From the NCBI GenBank assembly GCA_905195005.1, contig CAJJUC010000042.1, positions 1 through 15,280 of the forward strand: DNA of 15,280 nt. The letters are read 5' to 3'. Under the pieces are notes generated by a model that was not told the DNA's origin, made no database searches, and was given only the letters and a program-made list of their open reading frames with translations. Both the position numbers and the translations under genes were made by a program. Positions 8,886 to 15,079 of this stretch are shown piece by piece (within the stretch, counting starts at the first letter, position 1; every line of letters starts with the position of its first letter). This DNA is from an uncultured Eubacteriales bacterium (GTDB lineage Bacteria; Bacillota; Clostridia; UMGS1883).

Positions 8886-10552
8886 TTGCGCTGTATTATT
8901 CATTCGGGTCATTTGACAGCGATTCATTTATAAACAGCGCTCTGATTCGTTTTACCGGCAAAAAGGGTGGTTTTAGGATAATCAGAGAAAGCGGAATAAA
9001 GCCGTATGTGAGAGAAAAGAATCTGTATTTTTCACTTTCGCACACAGACGGACTCACGATTTGCGCAGTCAGCAGCTTCCCCGTCGGAGCAGACGCGGAA
9101 AAGCGCCGAACCGTTAAAAATGCCGCGAAGATAGCGCAGCGTTTCCTGAAGCGCAAATTGCGTGAAACAGATGATTTTATTTCCATGTGGACAGAATTTG
9201 AAAGCCGCGTTAAATACGAGGGCTGCGGAATTGCAAATTACCGCGGTGAGGGCGGTGCTGAAACGCAAAGCTTCAGCATCGGCGATTACAGCGTTTCGGT
9301 ATGCGCGGAGCATATCGGAAAAATTGTAAAGGAGAGAATGACAATGGGTATTTTGAACAGAGCGGACATAATGCTTCCGGTAACGAATGAGCCGGAAAAA
9401 TGGAGCGTTGTGGCATGCGATCAGTATACATCGCAGCCGGAATACTGGGAACGCGTTAAAAATTTTGTCGGTGATGCTCCGAGCACGCTCAATCTTGTTT
9501 ATCCCGAAGCCTTTCTCAGCGAGGGAGAAAGCAGAATCGAAAAAATCAATTCCGCCATGAAAAAGTATATGGAGCAGGGATTGTTCAATGAATATAAGGA
9601 CTGCCTTATTTATGTTGAACGAACGCTTTCCGGCGGAAGAGTGCGCCGCGGAATCGTCGGAGCGGTTGACCTTGAATGTTACGACTTCAGAAAAGGCGCA
9701 AAAAGCGCAATCAGAGCAACCGAGGGAACTGTCATGAGCAGAATCCCTCCGCGCGTTAAAATCCGCGAGAATGCTCCGCTTGAGCTGCCGCATGTTATGC
9801 TGCTTGCCGATGACCCGGAGGACGTTATCTTTTCAAGCGTTTCAAAAGGAAAAATGCTTTATGATTTCGATCTGATGGAAAACGGAGGGCATTTGAGCGG
9901 CTGGCTTCTTGACGGAAACAGGGCGGACAGTGTGATTTCCGCTGTTGACGCTTTCGCGCAAACGGCGGAGGACGGACTTGTTTTCGCCGTGGGAGACGGA
10001 AATCATTCTCTTGCAACGGCAAAAACCTGTTGGGATAATATAAAGGCTTCGCTCAATGAGCGGGAACGCCTGACGCACCCGGCAAGGTTCTGTCTTGTTG
10101 AAATTGAAAATATTTATGACAAGGTGCTTGAATTTGAACCGATTCACCGCATTGTATTTAATGTTGATAAAAAAGCTTTTACGGAAAAGTTTATAAAAGA
10201 ATGTGCCTGCACAGCCGAAAACAACGGCGGTCAGTATGTTTCCGTTGTAGTCGACGGAAAACGCACCGATTATTACATGAACAGTAAAACAACTCCGCTT
10301 TCTGTCGGAACGCTTCAAAAATTCCTTGACAATGAGGAATGTGAGGTTGATTATATTCACGGAGAGGATGTTGTTTGCGACCTTTCGAAAAAGTCGGGCG
10401 CAGTGGGCTTTCTGCTTCCAAAGCCCGAAAAGGACGCACTGTTCGAAACGGTTATAAAGGACGGTGCACTTCCGAGAAAAACATTTTCAATGGGTGAAGC
10501 AAATGAAAAACGCTTCTATATGGAGGCAAAAAGAATCAGACCGGTTTGTTAG
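8882..10552 (+). CDS. Fusion: phosphopantetheinyl-transferase-like domain plus DUF1015 protein
   Basis: One 556-residue ORF with two unrelated parts. Residues 1 to about 148 resemble a compact Sfp-type PPTase, which moves phosphopantetheine from CoA to a carrier-protein serine: KPY at 40-42, FSLSH with His54, VGADAE with Asp71 and Glu73 (Sfp GIDIE, metal ligands), and WTEFESRVK at 103-111 (Sfp WSMKESFIK) keeping Glu107 and Lys111 but with Phe106 in place of the usual Lys. The N-terminal lobe is much shorter than in Sfp. From Met153/Met155 to the end lies a complete DUF1015 protein of about 400 residues (MLPVTNEPEKWSVVACDQYT, PPRVKIRENAPLELPH, VGDGNHSLATAKTCW), of unknown biochemical function. 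It overlaps rsmE by four bases and is the last gene of the operon. A strong internal SD precedes Met155, so a stand-alone DUF1015 protein may also be made. Domain calls are by motif only; that a PPTase domain is active is inference. Confidence 0.82.
   Translation: MIALYYSFGSFDSDSFINSALIRFTGKKGGFRIIRESGIKPYVREKNLYFSLSHTDGLTICAVSSFPVGADAEKRRTVKNAAKIAQRFLKRKLRETDDFISMWTEFESRVKYEGCGIANYRGEGGAETQSFSIGDYSVSVCAEHIGKIVKERMTMGILNRADIMLPVTNEPEKWSVVACDQYTSQPEYWERVKNFVGDAPSTLNLVYPEAFLSEGESRIEKINSAMKKYMEQGLFNEYKDCLIYVERTLSGGRVRRGIVGAVDLECYDFRKGAKSAIRATEGTVMSRIPPRVKIRENAPLELPHVMLLADDPEDVIFSSVSKGKMLYDFDLMENGGHLSGWLLDGNRADSVISAVDAFAQTAEDGLVFAVGDGNHSLATAKTCWDNIKASLNERERLTHPARFCLVEIENIYDKVLEFEPIHRIVFNVDKKAFTEKFIKECACTAENNGGQYVSVVVDGKRTDYYMNSKTTPLSVGTLQKFLDNEECEVDYIHGEDVVCDLSKKSGAVGFLLPKPEKDALFETVIKDGALPRKTFSMGEANEKRFYMEAKRIRPVC
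9328..9346 (+). promoter_or_regulatory. Internal ribosome binding site and start for a separate DUF1015 product
   Basis: AAAGGAGAG (9328-9336) precedes in-frame ATGs at 9338 and 9344; the seven-base spacing to 9344 is ideal. The encoded start MGILNRADIMLPV matches the normal beginning of stand-alone DUF1015 proteins. A TAA at 9327-9329, touching the SD, is one frame away from the ORF, so a single-base shift would restore a two-gene layout. Confidence 0.65.
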
Positions 10553-10578
10553 TGTTATTAAACAGACATTTAACAGTC

Positions 10579-10629
10579 ATGAGGGTCGCAGCGAAATGAA
10601 ATAATATTTCACTGCAACCCTCATTTTTT
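10579..10629 (+). terminator. Terminator of the hrcA operon
   Basis: A long stem: ATGAGGGT (10579-10586) pairs with ACCCTCAT (10617-10624), then GCAG with CTGC, then GAAAT with ATTTC, broken by two single C.A mismatches; a run of six Ts (10624-10629) follows. It sits 26 bases after the DUF1015 stop. On the opposite strand both mismatches become G-U pairs, but no T-run follows there, so it mainly serves the + strand while possibly also slowing transcription of the convergent regulator. Confidence 0.85.
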
Positions 10630-10652
10630 GCATCTCAAATATTTCACTGAAT

Positions 10653-11738
10653 TCATTTCCGCAATTCTTTTCTTTTGCTTCTGCGCACCCGGTTAATGTG
10701 TCTTTCAAAGGCGCCGCTGTTCAGCAATTCTGTTAATACATACTGCTCGAACGTTGAAACGGTGCAAGAGTAAAAACCAAGCTTTTCCTGAAATATATCT
10801 GTCAATTTATGCGGAAGCACCATGTAACCTATACGCATTGAAGAAGAAATCGTTTTTGAAAATGTATTTAAGTATATCACGTTATCGTTGCCTGAAAGCT
10901 TAAAAAGCGTTTCCATTGGCTGTGAGGACACGGAAAATTCGGAGCCGTAATCGGATTCTATAATGATGCGTTCTCCGTTTTTTGCCCATTTTATATATTC
11001 GTGCCGCTTGGACGCCGACGCCGTAACTCCGCTCGGAAAGCTTTGATACGGTGTAGTATGCAAAATGTCCGCTTTTGACATGGAAAGAGCCTTACTTTCG
11101 ATTCCGTCTTTCGCTAAAGGCAGCAACTCGTATTTTACCCCTGCCATAGAATAAATTTGCCCGATTTTCTCATAAGACGGATTTTCAATAGCAAATGTCT
11201 TATCTTTGCCGAGCAAATCGACAATCAGCGTATATAAATATTCTGCTCCCGATCCGATTACAATTTGTTCGGCATCTATATTCATTGCCCTGTTGCGCAT
11301 AAGATAATGTTTTATTGCATTTCGAAGCTCTAAACAGCCGATGTTTGGTGACTTATCCAGAATAACATCATAGTATTCGGAAAGAACCCTGCGCATCGTC
11401 TTACTCAGAACAGAAATCGAAAAGGTTGGGTAAGATGATGCAGAGATTTTGTGGCTTACCGGCTGAACGGGAGGAATGTATGCAGAGGCGAAACCATCGC
11501 TTTGCCTGAAAGTAACGAAATAACCGCTGCGTTCACGCGCCTCTGCGTATCCTTCATCACATAAAAGGGAATAGGCATGTTCTATCGTTATTGTGCTGAC
11601 TCCGATTTCATCGGCAAGCAATCTCTTTGAGGGAAGCTTGCTGCCGTACGGGAATACGCCTGCAATAATATCATCCCGTATATGTATATAAATGCTTAAA
11701 TAAAGCGGCTGTTCGGTTTTGTTGATTATATAGTTCAT
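10653..11738 (-). CDS. MocR/PdxR-like GntR-family regulator, C-terminally truncated
   Basis: A DNA-binding regulator with a GntR winged helix joined to a type I aminotransferase-like domain that holds PLP. The HTH spans about residues 10-75 (QPLYLSIYIHIRDDIIAG, GSKLPSKRLLADEIGVS). The aminotransferase part has HTTPYQSFPSG (about 227-237), the pyridine-pairing SDYGSEF (Asp263, Tyr264) and the PLP lysine Lys295 in NTFSKTISSSMRIGY. It stops at RRSKRKELRK, only 66 residues after that lysine; in B. subtilis GabR about 167 follow. So about 100 residues, including the region that supplies the substrate-carboxylate arginine in this fold, are absent, and neither other frame restores them. ATG 11738 is chosen because it sits right before the conserved HTH; the upstream AGGAG (11755-11759) is 16 bases away, so initiation is uncertain. 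It is divergent from the ECF gene and likely controls it. It could be a pseudogene or a PLP-only sensor. Confidence 0.85.
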   Translation of the reverse strand: MNYIINKTEQPLYLSIYIHIRDDIIAGVFPYGSKLPSKRLLADEIGVSTITIEHAYSLLCDEGYAEARERSGYFVTFRQSDGFASAYIPPVQPVSHKISASSYPTFSISVLSKTMRRVLSEYYDVILDKSPNIGCLELRNAIKHYLMRNRAMNIDAEQIVIGSGAEYLYTLIVDLLGKDKTFAIENPSYEKIGQIYSMAGVKYELLPLAKDGIESKALSMSKADILHTTPYQSFPSGVTASASKRHEYIKWAKNGERIIIESDYGSEFSVSSQPMETLFKLSGNDNVIYLNTFSKTISSSMRIGYMVLPHKLTDIFQEKLGFYSCTVSTFEQYVLTELLNSGAFERHINRVRRSKRKELRK

Positions 11739-11769
11739 CTGGTTATATTTATTTCTCCTATTCTGACTA

Positions 11770-11798
11770 TTGTGTATCATCAGCTGCAATTGTATAAT
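11770..11798 (+). promoter_or_regulatory. Promoter of the ECF S-component gene
   Basis: A perfect -10 TATAAT (11793-11798) lies 17 bases after a weak -35 TTGTGT (11770-11775), as expected for a promoter that needs help or is regulated. Expected start is near 11805, giving a leader of about 25 bases. Its -10 overlaps the -10 of the opposite promoter by two bases. Confidence 0.7.
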
Positions 11799-11817
11799 AC
11801 TATCAATCAAATGTCAA
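11789..11817 (-). promoter_or_regulatory. Promoter of the MocR-like regulator
   Basis: Read on the - strand, a perfect -35 TTGACA (11817-11812) is followed after 17 bases by -10 TACAAT (11794-11789). Expected start is near 11782. This places the potential start codon at 11810 inside the promoter, which excludes it. The -35 abuts the SD of the divergent ECF gene. Confidence 0.8.
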
Positions 11818-11829
11818 GGGGGAATTGAT

Positions 11830-12342
11830 ATGCAAAAGAAGAAAACAACGAAATGGTTATGCACTGCCGCTATGTTTATGGCGCTTAATGTTGCAATGAG
11901 CTCATTCGGGATTCCCGTTCCGGGCGGACATCTTTATATCAATGATGTTGTCATCTGCACCGCAGCGATTTTATTAGACCCGTTTGCCGCATTTATGGTC
12001 GGAGGAGTCGGGGCTTTCTTGGGCGACTTATTGTTTTATCCGGCGCCGATGTTTGTTTCTTTGGTTACTCATGGGCTGCAGGCAGTTATCATTTCTGTAT
12101 TTTCGCATCACATTTTAAAAAAGCGCCCTGTATTATCTTCGGGAATCGGGGTGGCAATCGGGGCAGTGATTATGGTTGTCGGCTATTCGCTCGGCAGAGC
12201 ATTTATTTACAGCACCCCTGAATATGCTGTTATGAAATTGCCTTATCAAATATTACAGGCAGTTGTCGGTGCTGTTGCCGGGATGGCGCTGTGCTGGAAA
12301 TGCGGAGTATATAAGCTATATAATCAAGAAATCACGAAATAA
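11830..12342 (+). CDS. ECF transporter S component, possibly for pyridoxine (vitamin B6)
   Basis: Membrane substrate-binding subunit of an energy-coupling-factor vitamin importer; it needs the shared EcfA/EcfA'/EcfT module, which is not in this window. The product is 170 residues with about six hydrophobic segments (about 9-28, 38-55, 56-70, 74-96, 101-127, 141-158), a positive N-terminus, and an AxxxA pattern at Ala18/Ala22 in helix 1 of the kind S components use to contact EcfT. GGHLYINDVVICTAAILLDP and GGVGAFLGDLLFYP resemble the ECF S-component family that includes predicted B6 transporters. SD AAGGGGG (11816-11822) is seven bases before ATG 11830. The divergent PLP-dependent regulator suggests B6 as substrate; this is inference from context, and other vitamins are possible. 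Confidence 0.82.
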   Translation: MQKKKTTKWLCTAAMFMALNVAMSSFGIPVPGGHLYINDVVICTAAILLDPFAAFMVGGVGAFLGDLLFYPAPMFVSLVTHGLQAVIISVFSHHILKKRPVLSSGIGVAIGAVIMVVGYSLGRAFIYSTPEYAVMKLPYQILQAVVGAVAGMALCWKCGVYKLYNQEITK

Positions 12343-12391
12343 CAATGGTATTTGCATTTTTTATATGTTCGTGTTTGAATTGCAATGAAAT

Positions 12392-12426
12392 AAAGCCGAA
12401 AACTCGGTTTCCGAGTTTTCGGCTTT
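12392..12426. terminator. Bidirectional terminator between convergent genes
   Basis: A perfect 16-base-pair stem (12392-12407 with 12411-12426) around a TTT loop. The arms start with AAAGCCG and end with CGGCTTT, so each strand ends its stem in a short T-run. It lies 49 bases past the ECF stop and 10 bases past the stop of the - strand oxidoreductase, and can serve both. Confidence 0.85.
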
Positions 12427-12436
12427 GTTCTTCGGC

Positions 12437-13675
12437 TTATTCAATTTCGGGTATTGAGTCAAGTCTGTATTTTTCAACCTGGGGATAAGAAATTCCGCGA
12501 ATCCATTTTCCGCGTGTGAAATCGGGAATCGGAACGGGTGCGCCTCCGAGTGCGATTGACTGCTCACTGAGTGCGGAAATCGACATCCATGCCGCCGCGT
12601 CGTAAACGTTTATCGGCGGAAGCTTGTTTTCCTTAACGCTTTCGAAAAATGCGCGGAGTACAAGCCAATCCATGCCGCCGTGACCGCTGTGAACACCGTC
12701 ATTGAGATATTCTTTCCAAAGAGGATGGTCATATTGCTCGCTCAGCTTATCGGCATTGCCCCAGTTAGGTTTCCAATCCCCTTCGCCTTCATCGCCGTTG
12801 AAGAAGATTGAATCGTTGTTTTCGGCATAATATGCATGAGTTCCGTGAACGTTGAAATTCCTTGAATAAGGATGGGGGAGAGTTGTGTTGAGTGACAGAA
12901 GAATTGTTTCTCCGCCTGCGCATTTTATGATTGTTGTAATAACGTCACCCTGCCTGAAGTCAACGGCTGCAAGCGAATCATCGCTGCCGCGTTTGTCGAG
13001 AACATAGTCGTGCAGTCCGGCGGACTTGGAAGCAAACGAAGTAAGTGACAGCATTCTGTTGCCGTTATTTATATTAAGCAGCTTTGCAATCGGACCGAGC
13101 TCGTGTGTGGGATAATTTTCACAGTTGCGGTGAATATAGTTCTGCAAACGATAGTGGCGTCTTTTCGCGCCGCTCGAAACCTCTTCGCGCAAATCATGCA
13201 TATATGCGCCGTCGCAGTGAACAATTTCGCCGAACACGCCGCTTTTCGCCATGTTAAGGCACATCAGCTCTCTGCGCCCATAGCAGCAGTTTTCAAGGAA
13301 CATAAACGGAGTTTTTGTTTCCTCGTATGTATCCACAAGCTTATGGCAGTCGCTGATGTCGTATGCACCGCCGACCTCCAGAGCCGTCCATTTGCCTGCG
13401 CGCATCGATGCTATGGCAAGATCCGCATGTGCTTCCCATGCGGCGCTGATGAGCACTGCCTTAATCTCGGGCATTTTCAGAATATCGCGGTAGTCCTGCG
13501 TCATAACCGGTTCATTTCCGCACTTTTCCTTTATAACCTTAAACGCATCCTCAGTTCTGTCCTTATATGAGTCGCAGACAGCGTAAATCTCAATATCATC
13601 CATTTGCGTTATCTCGTTGAGAAGCCCCGATCCGCGCTGACCGAGACCGATAATTCCAAGCTTTATTTTATCCAT
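12437..13675 (-). CDS. Gfo/Idh/MocA-family oxidoreductase, GH109-like
   Basis: A NAD(P)-dependent enzyme of 412 residues acting on a sugar. The Rossmann domain starts with KLGIIGLGQRGSGLL (residues 5-19). The family region carries ENCCYGRRELMCLNMAKSG (128-146), GAYMHDLREE (156-165), YPTHELGPIAKLLNINNGNRM (188-208), LPHPYSRN (266-273), GHGGMDWLVLRAF (331-343), NVYDAAAWMSISALSEQS (356-373) and PDFTRGKW (384-391). These resemble GH109 alpha-N-acetylgalactosaminidases, which hydrolyse glycosides through a transient NAD-dependent oxidation; Tyr188 and His191 are candidate active-site residues. No signal peptide is visible, so it is probably cytosolic. SD GAGGTG (13690-13685) precedes ATG 13675; the upstream in-frame GTG is part of that SD. 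It is divergent from the araC-type gene, its likely regulator. The exact substrate is not readable, and a plain sugar dehydrogenase is the alternative. Confidence 0.85.
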   Translation of the reverse strand: MDKIKLGIIGLGQRGSGLLNEITQMDDIEIYAVCDSYKDRTEDAFKVIKEKCGNEPVMTQDYRDILKMPEIKAVLISAAWEAHADLAIASMRAGKWTALEVGGAYDISDCHKLVDTYEETKTPFMFLENCCYGRRELMCLNMAKSGVFGEIVHCDGAYMHDLREEVSSGAKRRHYRLQNYIHRNCENYPTHELGPIAKLLNINNGNRMLSLTSFASKSAGLHDYVLDKRGSDDSLAAVDFRQGDVITTIIKCAGGETILLSLNTTLPHPYSRNFNVHGTHAYYAENNDSIFFNGDEGEGDWKPNWGNADKLSEQYDHPLWKEYLNDGVHSGHGGMDWLVLRAFFESVKENKLPPINVYDAAAWMSISALSEQSIALGGAPVPIPDFTRGKWIRGISYPQVEKYRLDSIPEIE

Positions 13676-13690
13676 TTTAATCCGCACCTC

Positions 13691-13719
13691 TTTACAAATT
13701 TGTTTTTCTTGTATATAAT
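13691..13719 (+). promoter_or_regulatory. Promoter of the AraC-family regulator
   Basis: -35 TTTACA (13691-13696), 17-base spacer, -10 TATAAT (13714-13719): one mismatch to consensus in twelve positions. Expected start is near 13726, leaving a leader of about 70 bases to ATG 13796. A second TATAAT at 13760-13765 lacks a good -35. Confidence 0.7.
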
Positions 13720-13746
13720 TATAAATGGTTTAAAATCAAATGGAAT
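13718..13746 (-). promoter_or_regulatory. Possible activator-dependent promoter of the GH109-like gene
   Basis: On the - strand a perfect TATAAT (13723-13718) has only ATTCCA (13746-13741) 17 bases upstream, a poor -35. That pattern fits a promoter needing an activator, plausibly the divergent AraC protein. It overlaps the -10 of the opposite promoter. Confidence 0.4.
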
Positions 13747-13795
13747 ATGAAATAAGGTATATAATATTCGAAATCGGACACTTTTGGAGGCTGAT

Positions 13796-14620
13796 ATGTG
13801 GGATAAAACAGTATTTTACCATGTGCCGCGCGTTTTATCGGTTTATTCGCTTAACACGGCGTTTCATTCGTACAAGGACAAGGACTATTATTTTTCGGGA
13901 GAAATGCATAATTTCTGGGAGCTTATCTGCATAAAAAGGGGCAGGGCACTTATTGCAAAGGACGACAAGATTTATCATCTTTCGGAGGGGGGAGCTGCGC
14001 TTCATCCGCCGATGGAATTTCATCGGATAATGTCCGACGGGGTGGAGTTTGAAATTATCGTTATTTCGTTTTCATCGGACAGCGATGTTCTTTTCGGACT
14101 GTCGGAGGGCGTTATTGCGCTCGGGGAAACGGGCATGGCGGAAATAACGGGTCTGCTTGATGAAATAAAATCCGTTTTTAAAATGAATGAGTTTTTTGTG
14201 CTCGGCGGCGGCAATGCGGCAGCCGAACAAATGACGGTTTGCCGTTTCGAAAGGTTTCTTCTCGGACTGCTTTCCGGGAAAGACGGCGAAAAAGCTCAGC
14301 TTAAAACTCATTCCGCAAGACTTTTTTCATCCGTAATCGAGGTAATGAACAACAATATTGAAAAAAATCTTTCCGTTGCGGAGCTGGCGCAGCTTTGCGG
14401 AATGAGCGAAAGCAATCTGAAAAAAATAATAAAAAAATATACCGGCAGCGGAGTGAGCAAGCATTTCACAATGCTGAAAATCGTTCGTGCAACGTCCATG
14501 CTCGAAAGCGGCATGAACATAAACGAAGTCAGCGAGCTGCTCGGTTTTTCGTCGCCGGCATATTTTTCTTATGTTTTCAAGCGCGAAACGGGCGCGCCGC
14601 CCATAAGCTGCAAGGGATAA
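13796..14620 (+). CDS. AraC-family transcriptional regulator
   Basis: A 274-residue ligand-responsive DNA-binding protein. An N-terminal cupin-like sensor domain (about residues 1-150) includes HNFWELICIKRGRALI and LHPPMEFHRI. The C-terminal double HTH begins near residue 185 (NLSVAELAQLCGMSESNLKKI), continues with SKHFTMLKIVRATSML and ends with the second helix region MNINEVSELLGFSSPAYFSY followed by VFKRETGAPP, the AraC signature. The protein stops soon after the second HTH, as is usual. SD TGGAGG (13785-13790) is five bases before ATG 13796; an in-frame TTG at 13784 overlaps the SD. It most likely activates the divergent GH109-like gene. Confidence 0.92.
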   Translation: MWDKTVFYHVPRVLSVYSLNTAFHSYKDKDYYFSGEMHNFWELICIKRGRALIAKDDKIYHLSEGGAALHPPMEFHRIMSDGVEFEIIVISFSSDSDVLFGLSEGVIALGETGMAEITGLLDEIKSVFKMNEFFVLGGGNAAAEQMTVCRFERFLLGLLSGKDGEKAQLKTHSARLFSSVIEVMNNNIEKNLSVAELAQLCGMSESNLKKIIKKYTGSGVSKHFTMLKIVRATSMLESGMNINEVSELLGFSSPAYFSYVFKRETGAPPISCKG

Positions 14621-14651
14621 AAAGGAGAATGCAGCCTCATACTGTCGGTTA

Positions 14652-14792
14652 TTACAGTGCACCAAAGTATTTTTCAAAAAAGTCTTTCAGTTTATCAATA
14701 ACAGTTTGCTTTTTCAAAACCCTGTTTGCACTGCCCGAAAATCTCGAAATCGGAGGTATTACCTTATCGGTGATGCTTCGGCTGTTATATTC
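14652..14792 (-). pseudogene. C-terminal remnant resembling type I restriction HsdR
   Basis: On the - strand a 46-codon open stretch bounded by stops reads ITDKVIPPISRFSG, then KKQTVIDKLKDFFEKYFGAL and a TAA. The pattern PPxSRF followed by KKQxVIxKLxxFFEKxFG is what I recall from the extreme C-termini of some HsdR proteins, the restriction/helicase subunit of type I systems. No start or upstream coding continues it; a stop sits at 14793-14795. The family call is from memory of a short motif and is tentative, but the stretch looks like true protein rather than noise. Confidence 0.4.
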
Positions 14793-14863
14793 TTATACTT
14801 ATTTTTGCCTTCATTTTGCGTTATTGATGTTGTAGCTCCATTATCAAAAATAAACTCTGCGAC

Positions 14864-15079
14864 ATGAGCGAAACCGAGAGTAATATTAACGATTGGCTTG
14901 ATATGATTAGTCGATATGAAAATATAACGGAGCTTGACCGTGAAACTGTGTTCGGACTTGTTGAAAGCATAACCGTTTACGAAAAAGACCGAAGCGGCGA
15001 AAATGTAACGCAGGAAATAAGAATTGAATACCGTTTTATCAAAAATTTTTTGCAAAAGGAGAAAGAGGACATTGCTTGA
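14864..15079 (+). pseudogene. C-terminal remnant of a large serine recombinase
   Basis: A 71-codon open frame reads NINDWLDMISRYENITELDR, then ETVFGLVESITVYEKDR and TQEIRIEYRFIKNF. This matches the end of large serine recombinases (DUF4368-like), where F..li.kYt.i.eLt precedes lIekI.Vhe and q.I.I.Y.fi. The catalytic serine domain and the zinc/coiled-coil region are absent, and an in-frame stop lies at 14825-14827. The ATG at 14864 has no Shine-Dalgarno site, so it is a decayed mobile-element gene and unlikely to be expressed. Confidence 0.72.

Noticed and set aside
9032..9793. A 253-codon open frame on the - strand opposite the PPTase-DUF1015 gene
   Set aside because: It is antisense to a well-supported gene, has no recognisable motif or ribosome binding site, and follows from codon bias on the coding strand.
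10627..10652. Continuation of the truncated MocR protein by a frameshift
   Set aside because: Both alternative - strand frames past the stop were read; one closes within about 13 codons, the other runs through the hairpin for about 27 codons, and neither shows the expected aminotransferase C-terminal motifs.
13103..13570. A 155-codon open frame on the + strand opposite the GH109-like gene
   Set aside because: Antisense to a gene with clear family motifs; no ribosome binding site or protein-like pattern.
14629..14835. A short + strand ORF starting right after AAGGAG behind araC
   Set aside because: The SD-like run is only one base from the ATG, the protein has no recognisable pattern, and the - strand of the same region gives a better protein signal.
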